From Williamsia herbipolensis (GTDB lineage Bacteria; Actinomycetota; Actinomycetes; Mycobacteriales; Mycobacteriaceae), in contig NZ_JXYP01000019.1 of NCBI RefSeq assembly GCF_000964005.1, positions 1 through 64,000 on the forward strand: a DNA stretch of 64,000 bases, in the 5' to 3' direction. Positions 58,821 through 64,000 of the stretch are shown here, in pieces. A model generated the notes under the pieces. That model was not told where the DNA came from and made no database searches. It saw only the letters and a list, made by a program, of their open reading frames with translations. The number at the start of each line of letters is the position of its first letter. Within the stretch, counting starts at the first letter, position 1. The translations under genes and the position numbers were made by a program.

Positions 58821-58826
58821 ACACTA
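58821..58826 (-). promoter_or_regulatory. Leaderless-type -10 element of the ABC exporter genes
   Basis: TAGTGT on the minus strand, 7 nt before GTG 58813. Confidence 0.55.
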
Positions 58827-58883
58827 TTCGTCGGCCACCCGTGGCCGCCAAACGGACTCTCGAGGGTGACCGCGCGATCCGGC

Positions 58884-60803
58884 TCAGGAGACGCGCTCCG
58901 CGGCGGGCGTCGAGGCGCGGGCGGTGGGATTCGCGGTGTCGTCCGGGGCCGGGGGGTCGACCGGCGGTGGGGTCGGTCGCTCGTCACGCCGTCGTCGTTG
59001 CCACGGCATCTTCTCGAAGAACAGCGCCGTGAGCACCGCGGTCAGCAACACCGAGGCGATGATCGCCTCGGCGAGTTGGAAGCCGCGCGTCCCCGCGCCG
59101 GTCGGGAGCACCACGACCGCGATGATGGCCGACACCGCGATGGCCGCGATGCGGAACCAGCGGCCGGTCGCCCACGCCGCGAGCGGAATGATCGCCCACA
59201 GCAGGTACCAGGCCTGCACGAACGGGAAGAACAGCACGAACGTCGCCATGGCGATACCGAGGGCGCCGATGGGGTGGAGTCGGCCGGCGAGTGCGGCGAG
59301 GAGCCACCGCACGATGAACAGCCCGGCGATGAGCTGACCGACGGGACGTGCGACGTCGAGCATCGCCTGGGTGTGGTCACCGAGACCGACGAGGACCCCG
59401 ACGCGACCACCGGTCACCGACAGCAGGGTGGGCATCGACATCCACGAACGCACCACGTCGCCGGTGCTCAGCGTGGAGGTCCAGCCGAAACCGAGGCCGG
59501 TGCCCAGACAGATCGACACGACGACGGCGGCGAGGATCGATGCGAGGACGCCTGCGGAGGCGGCCAGCGCCCAGAAGGGCCGGCGCGATCGTTGCCACCA
59601 TTCGGCTCGCGGCGCATGACGCAGCGCGGGCAGCGTCGCACCCCAGCGGCGGGCCAGCGCGATGCCGACGAATCCGAACGCGAGCATCGAGGAGATCTTC
59701 ACCATCGACGAGGCGGCCATGGTCGCCGAACCGGCGATGAGCAGCCATCCGGTGGCCGACGGCAACCACGTCCCGGCGCGGCGGAGGCGGTGCGGGCTGT
59801 CGATCGCGCGGAAGCACAGTTCGATGCCCGCCAACATGAGACCGAGCATCAGGGCCTCGTTGTGGATGCCGCCGACCAGATGCAGGATCAGGAGCGGGTT
59901 CATGGCGCCCAGCCACAGGGCGGCGACCGGCGACACCCCGCAGCGCCGCGCGAGACGGGGGAGCGCCCACACGATCAGCGCGACACCGGCCAGGGCGATG
60001 ATGCGGTGTCCGAGGATGGCCGCCGACAGGTTGTCGCCGACGATGCCGGTGATGCCCTTGCCCAGCCAGAGGAACAACGGTCCGTAGGGCGCCGGGGTGT
60101 CGCGCCACAGGTTCGGCACCGACCGCGTCAGCACGTCGCCCACCCCCAGTCCGCGGACGGGACTCACCACGTAGGGGTCCATGCCGCGGTAGGCGATCGC
60201 GCTCTGGGCGAGGTAGGAGTAGATGTCCTTGCTGAGCATCGGCGGCGCGAGCACGATCGGGGCGATCCAGACCAGCAGGGTGCGGTCGGCCTGTCGACGG
60301 GTCATGCGGCGTTGCGGGGCGGTGCCCCCGACGACCTCGACGGTGAGCCGACCGACGGCGAACCGGCCCAGCATCAGCCAGGCGAGCACGAGCACGATGG
60401 TCCCGCCGATGGACAGGGTCAGCGCGGTGGTCCACATGCGCGACGGCAGCGACAGCAGTCGCATCCCGGCGATGGGGTTCTGGAGCACGGGCAGGGCGCC
60501 GGTACCCAACGATCCGACGAGGATGAGGATGGATCCGACGGCGCCGAACAGTCGGATCCGGAGCAGGGTGCGACTCTCGACGGGGTCGAGGCCACCCACC
60601 TCGGGCTCGGCGCCGTGCAGCCGGGCCATGGTGACGCCGTAGTCGCCGGTGGTGTCGCGATCGGGTTTCGTCGCCTTGGCGGGCCGACGCAGACCGAGGT
60701 ATCCCGTGACCGTACGGAAGCGTTCGACCGCGGTCACCGCGAGACGCTCCCGACGGGGCGCAGCGGTGCCGTCGGGCGGCGACTGCGGTGTGGGATCGGG
60801 CAC
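58884..60803 (-). CDS. mptB: Alpha-(1->6)-mannopyranosyltransferase, MptB type
   Basis: GT-C fold polyprenyl-phosphomannose-dependent mannosyltransferase that starts the lipomannan backbone; 639 aa with about 13 transmembrane helices. A cytosolic ~75-residue head precedes the first helix, and the first loop carries YRGMDPYVVSPVRG, a GT-C type acidic motif region. GTG at 60803 is preferred because TAGAGT ends 8 nt upstream. Position between the ABC exporter and the suf operon matches Rv1459c as recalled. Lipomannan is typical of Mycobacteriales envelopes. Confidence 0.88.
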   Translation of the reverse strand: MPDPTPQSPPDGTAAPRRERLAVTAVERFRTVTGYLGLRRPAKATKPDRDTTGDYGVTMARLHGAEPEVGGLDPVESRTLLRIRLFGAVGSILILVGSLGTGALPVLQNPIAGMRLLSLPSRMWTTALTLSIGGTIVLVLAWLMLGRFAVGRLTVEVVGGTAPQRRMTRRQADRTLLVWIAPIVLAPPMLSKDIYSYLAQSAIAYRGMDPYVVSPVRGLGVGDVLTRSVPNLWRDTPAPYGPLFLWLGKGITGIVGDNLSAAILGHRIIALAGVALIVWALPRLARRCGVSPVAALWLGAMNPLLILHLVGGIHNEALMLGLMLAGIELCFRAIDSPHRLRRAGTWLPSATGWLLIAGSATMAASSMVKISSMLAFGFVGIALARRWGATLPALRHAPRAEWWQRSRRPFWALAASAGVLASILAAVVVSICLGTGLGFGWTSTLSTGDVVRSWMSMPTLLSVTGGRVGVLVGLGDHTQAMLDVARPVGQLIAGLFIVRWLLAALAGRLHPIGALGIAMATFVLFFPFVQAWYLLWAIIPLAAWATGRWFRIAAIAVSAIIAVVVLPTGAGTRGFQLAEAIIASVLLTAVLTALFFEKMPWQRRRRDERPTPPPVDPPAPDDTANPTARASTPAAERVS

Positions 60804-60811
60804 AAGTCCAG

Positions 60812-60817
60812 ACTCTA
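60812..60817 (-). promoter_or_regulatory. Leaderless-type -10 element of mptB
   Basis: TAGAGT on the minus strand, 8 nt before GTG 60803; divergent from sufR. Confidence 0.5.
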
Positions 60818-60941
60818 TCGGGCTTTCTCGATGCTCTCCGAAACCGCGCGTACTGCGGTGTTCGGCGCAGGTGGGGCCCTGGCCGGGCGCCCCCACGGCA
60901 GGCAAGGTAACCCTTGCTGGCGTGCCGTCGGCAATTAGGTG

Positions 60942-60956
60942 ACACTTGTGTTGTGA
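60942..60956 (+). promoter_or_regulatory. Probable SufR operator overlapping the sufR start codon
   Basis: ACACT-N5-TGTGA, matching the operator I recall for mycobacterial SufR. The left half lies in GACACT (60941-60946), a candidate -10 hexamer 6 nt before the GTG; the right half covers the GTG (60953-60955) itself. Binding would block both transcription initiation and, if leaderless, the 5' end of the message. Confidence 0.65.
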
Positions 60957-61795
60957 AAACCACCGGGACAGCTGTCCCCGCACGCGACGACGAGGGGCAC
61001 ACGTCTGCTTCCTCGCCGGTGGGCGTCGTGCGCGACGGTGGTCCGGTCTCGGTCAGTTCCGACGGACAGACCCGGACCGCGGTCGTGTCGCTGCTGGTGG
61101 AACGCGGTCCGGCGACGGCGGGCGAGATCGGCGACGAACTGGGCATGAGCGCCGCCGGGGTCCGACGCCATCTCGATGCGCTGATCGCCGCGGGCGAGGT
61201 CCGGGCGACCACCGGCTCGGGTCGTCACGTCACCCGCGGACGGGGCCGTCCGGCCAAACAGTTCCAACTGACCGCGCACGGTCGCGGCAAGCTGCACCAC
61301 TCCTACGACGACCTCGCCGGCGCAGCGATGCGCCGTCTCCGTGATCTCGGCGGCGACGCCGCGGTCCGCGAGTTCGCCGACGACCGGATCGACGCCGTCC
61401 TCGCCGGTGTCGAGACCGCCGCGGGCGCCGTGACCGACACACCCGATCCCGACGCGGTCGTCGAGACCGCCGAGCGGATAGCCTCGGCGCTGACCGAGGC
61501 GGGCTTCTCGGCCAACACGCGGCGTGTCGGTGCGGGTGTGCAGATCTGTCAGCACCACTGCCCGGTGGCGCACGTCGCCGCCGAGTTCCCCGAGCTCTGC
61601 GAGGCGGAGACCGCCCGCTTCACGCAGCTGCTCGGAACCCACGTCCAGCGCCTGGCGACCATCGCCAACGGCGACTGCGCGTGCACCACCCACGTCCCGC
61701 TGGCGGCGAACACCGCCCACCGGATCGACAGCCTGCCGCAGACCGACGCACAGCTCGCGTCGGCCACCGGCATCAACCGAGAGGACTCTCGATGA
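60953..61795 (+). CDS. sufR: SufR, Fe-S cluster-sensing repressor of the suf operon
   Basis: 280 aa. A DeoR/ArsR-like winged helix-turn-helix covers residues ~40-85 ([20 protein letters not shown]), with a wing rich in Arg/Gly (TRGRGRPAK). The C-terminal domain has clustered Cys for a 4Fe-4S cluster: Cys199, 203, 216, 242 and 244. GTG at 60953 gives VKTTGTAV; the frame's earlier start at 60914 is upstream of the likely operator. It heads sufR-sufB-sufD with an ATGA overlap to sufB. Confidence 0.92.
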   Translation: MKTTGTAVPARDDEGHTSASSPVGVVRDGGPVSVSSDGQTRTAVVSLLVERGPATAGEIGDELGMSAAGVRRHLDALIAAGEVRATTGSGRHVTRGRGRPAKQFQLTAHGRGKLHHSYDDLAGAAMRRLRDLGGDAAVREFADDRIDAVLAGVETAAGAVTDTPDPDAVVETAERIASALTEAGFSANTRRVGAGVQICQHHCPVAHVAAEFPELCEAETARFTQLLGTHVQRLATIANGDCACTTHVPLAANTAHRIDSLPQTDAQLASATGINREDSR

Positions 61796-63237
61796 CAGTC
61801 ACCGATCCCCGCACGCCGGTCGCCCCGGCTCTGACGCAGGAAGAGACGATCGACTCGCTCGGTACCTACGGGTACGGCTGGTCGGACTCCGATGTGGCCG
61901 GTGCCAGCGCGCAGCGCGGCATCAACCCCGCGGTCGTCACCGACATCTCGTCGAAGAAGAGCGAGCCCGAGTGGATGCTCGCCGCCCGTCTCAAGGCGCT
62001 GCAGACCTTCGAGCGCAAGCCGATGCCGAACTGGGGCAGCGACCTCGACGGCATCGACTTCGACAACATCAAGTACTTCGTGCGCTCCAGCGAGAAGCAG
62101 GCCGCCACCTGGGACGACCTGCCCGCCGACATCAAGAACACCTACGACAAGCTCGGCATCCCCGAGGCGGAGAAGCAGCGTCTGGTCTCCGGTGTCGCCG
62201 CGCAGTACGAGTCCGAGGTCGTCTACCACTCGATCCGCGAGGACCTCGAGCAGCAGGGCGTGATTTTCCTCGACACCGATACCGCGCTCAAGGAGCACCC
62301 GGAGATCTTCCGCGAGTACTTCGGCTCGGTGATCCCCGCCGGCGACAACAAGTTCTCCGCGCTGAACACCGCAGTGTGGTCGGGTGGCTCGTTCATCTAT
62401 GTGCCCAAGGGTGTCCATGTCGACATCCCGCTGCAGGCGTACTTCCGCATCAACACCGAGAACATGGGTCAGTTCGAGCGGACGCTGATCATCGTCGACG
62501 AGGACGCCTACGTCCACTACGTCGAGGGTTGTACCGCGCCGATCTACAAGACCGACTCGTTGCACTCCGCGGTCGTCGAGATCATCGTGAAGAAGGGTGG
62601 TCGCTGCCGCTACACGACCATCCAGAACTGGTCGAACAACGTCTACAACCTGGTGACCAAGCGCGCGAAGGCCGAGGCCGGCGCAACCATGGAGTGGGTC
62701 GACGGCAACATCGGCTCCAAGGTCACCATGAAGTACCCGGCGGTGTGGATGACCGGTGAATACGCCAAGGGCGAGGTCCTGTCGGTCGCGTTCGCCGGTC
62801 CCGGCCAGCACCAGGACACCGGTTCGAAGATGGTGCACCTCGCGCCGAACACCTCGAGCAACATCGTGTCGAAGTCGGTCGCCCGTGGCGGCGGTCGTGC
62901 GTCGTACCGCGGTCTGGTGCAGGTGAACAAGGGCGCGCACGGGAGCCGGTCGACGGTGAAGTGCGACGCGTTGCTCGTCGACACGATCAGCCGTAGCGAC
63001 ACCTACCCGTACGTCGACATCCGCGAGGACGACGTGACGATGGGACACGAGGCGACCGTCTCGAAGGTCAGCGACGACCAGTTGTTCTACCTGATGAGCC
63101 GCGGCATGACCGAGGACGAGGCCATGGCGATGGTGGTCCGCGGGTTCGTGGAGCCGATCGCGAAGGAACTCCCCATGGAGTACGCGCTCGAGCTCAACCG
63201 GCTCATCGAACTCCAGATGGAAGGATCTGTCGGTTGA
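61792..63237 (+). CDS. sufB: Fe-S cluster assembly scaffold SufB
   Basis: Scaffold component of the SufBCD complex; 481 aa. [20 protein letters not shown] and the beta-helix core with [18 protein letters not shown] are typical, and [17 protein letters not shown] is near the C-terminus. The chain is continuous: unlike the M. tuberculosis homologue, which as known carries an intein, no insertion is present. The start ATG overlaps the sufR stop; the stop overlaps the sufD TTG. Confidence 0.97.
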   Translation: MTVTDPRTPVAPALTQEETIDSLGTYGYGWSDSDVAGASAQRGINPAVVTDISSKKSEPEWMLAARLKALQTFERKPMPNWGSDLDGIDFDNIKYFVRSSEKQAATWDDLPADIKNTYDKLGIPEAEKQRLVSGVAAQYESEVVYHSIREDLEQQGVIFLDTDTALKEHPEIFREYFGSVIPAGDNKFSALNTAVWSGGSFIYVPKGVHVDIPLQAYFRINTENMGQFERTLIIVDEDAYVHYVEGCTAPIYKTDSLHSAVVEIIVKKGGRCRYTTIQNWSNNVYNLVTKRAKAEAGATMEWVDGNIGSKVTMKYPAVWMTGEYAKGEVLSVAFAGPGQHQDTGSKMVHLAPNTSSNIVSKSVARGGGRASYRGLVQVNKGAHGSRSTVKCDALLVDTISRSDTYPYVDIREDDVTMGHEATVSKVSDDQLFYLMSRGMTEDEAMAMVVRGFVEPIAKELPMEYALELNRLIELQMEGSVG

Positions 63238-64000
63238 GTCAGGCACAGACCCCCGGCGGTGTCGTCGACGCCGTCCGCGGTGAGAACCCGACGGGCATCG
63301 CACACCCGGTCACCAACAAGGGCGAGCTGTTCACGTCGTTCGACGTCGATGCGTTCGAGGTGCCCGGTTCGCGTGACGAGGCGTGGCGGTTCACCCCGTT
63401 CCGCCGTCTGCGCGGCCTGCACACGGGCGCGGCGGTCGCGACCGGCTCGGCCACCATCACCGTCGACGGTGTCGCCGACGGCGTCAGCGTCGACACCGTG
63501 GACCGCACCGACGACCGGCTCGGTCAGGGCGGCGTCCCGTTCGACCGCATCGCCGCCCAGGCCTACTCGTCGTTCGACACCGCGACCGTCATCACCGTCG
63601 CGAAGGACACCGAACTCGACGACCCGGTCACGGTGACCATCACCGGACCCGGCGTCGACGAGGTCGCCTACGGACACGTGCAGGTCCGGCTGGAGCGGTT
63701 CGCCCGCGCCGTGGTCGTCATCGACCAGAACGGCAGCGGCACCTACGCCGAGAACATCGAGTTCGTGGTCGCCGACGGTGCGCACCTGACCGTCGTGAAC
63801 CTGCACGACTGGGCCGACGACACCGTGCACGTCGCCGCGCACCACGTGCGCCTGGGCCGCGACGCGACGATCCGTCACTTCGCGATCAGCCTCGGCGGCG
63901 ACCTCGTCCGGCTGTCCCCGCTGGTGCACTACGACGGTCCCGGTGGCAACGCCGAGATGTGGGGCCTGTACTTCGCCGACGCCGGGCAGCACCTCGAACA
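63234..64000 (+). CDS. sufD: Fe-S cluster assembly protein SufD, 3' end outside window
   Basis: The frame from TTG at 63234 is open to the window end (255 codons). It overlaps the sufB stop (TTGA) and follows GGAAGGA with 8 nt spacing. The protein begins [14 protein letters not shown] (Met at initiation), then [15 protein letters not shown], the SufD N-terminal motif, and a beta-helix portion with [19 protein letters not shown] and [14 protein letters not shown]. There is no ATG or GTG near the start, so it is easily missed. SufC and SufS would be expected next. Confidence 0.9.
   Translation, partial: MSQAQTPGGVVDAVRGENPTGIAHPVTNKGELFTSFDVDAFEVPGSRDEAWRFTPFRRLRGLHTGAAVATGSATITVDGVADGVSVDTVDRTDDRLGQGGVPFDRIAAQAYSSFDTATVITVAKDTELDDPVTVTITGPGVDEVAYGHVQVRLERFARAVVVIDQNGSGTYAENIEFVVADGAHLTVVNLHDWADDTVHVAAHHVRLGRDATIRHFAISLGGDLVRLSPLVHYDGPGGNAEMWGLYFADAGQHLE

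Overview
The window is GC-rich, densely packed core genome from an actinobacterium of the order Mycobacteriales. A Gordonia-like organism (or a close relative such as Williamsia or Rhodococcus) is the best guess. The evidence is very high third-position GC, many GTG starts, frequent ATGA/GTGA gene overlaps, mycobacterial integration host factor (mIHF), WhiA, an MptB-type mannosyltransferase, an OpcA-containing pentose phosphate operon and a SufR-led suf operon. Gene order closely follows M. tuberculosis as I remember it: first the block around Rv2553c-Rv2533c, then Rv1379-Rv1462. The genus call is inference; no rRNA is present.

Layout. 1-8.8 kb: mltG (5' end outside the window), aroE, a small A24 prepilin peptidase, aroC-aroK-aroB, a convergent small membrane protein, pepQ, efp and nusB. 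8.9-17.7 kb: the pyrimidine operon pyrR-pyrB-pyrC-(membrane protein)-carA-carB-pyrF, led by a PyrR-binding RNA hairpin at the pyrR ribosome binding site. 18-27.2 kb: mihF, gmk, rpoZ, coaBC, metK, priA, def, fmt, rsmB. 27.2-32.1 kb: rpe, ribD, an FMN riboswitch, then ribE-ribBA-ribH and a PH-like membrane protein. 32.1-32.45 kb: a non-coding interval between convergent genes holding four copies of a 32-33 bp repeat in alternating orientation. 32.5-34.4 kb: a ggt lipoprotein on the minus strand. 34.6-46.1 kb: uvrC-rapZ-yvcK-whiA, then gap-pgk-tpiA-secG-ppc. 46.1-53.2 kb, minus strand: tkt-tal-zwf-opcA-pgl-tetR. 53.5-58.8 kb: ctaB, qor, a small conserved protein, ctaA and a two-gene ABC exporter. 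58.9-64 kb: mptB, divergent from sufR-sufB-sufD (sufD runs off the window).

How the genes work together. The window encodes most of the shikimate pathway (no 3-dehydroquinate dehydratase is seen), all of UMP synthesis except dihydroorotate dehydrogenase (pyrD) and orotate phosphoribosyltransferase (pyrE), riboflavin synthesis, lower glycolysis with PEP carboxylase, the oxidative and non-oxidative pentose phosphate steps, heme o/a synthesis for cytochrome oxidase, and the start of Fe-S cluster assembly. Regulation readable from sequence: PyrR hairpin, FMN riboswitch, a probable SufR operator overlapping the sufR start, and many promoters of leaderless type (a TANNNT hexamer 6-8 nt before the start codon).

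No phage, insertion sequence, CRISPR array, toxin-antitoxin locus, tRNA or rRNA was found. The least explained items are the alternating repeat cluster at 32.2-32.4 kb, two membrane proteins of unknown role built into the pyr and rib operons, and several structured 5' leaders.
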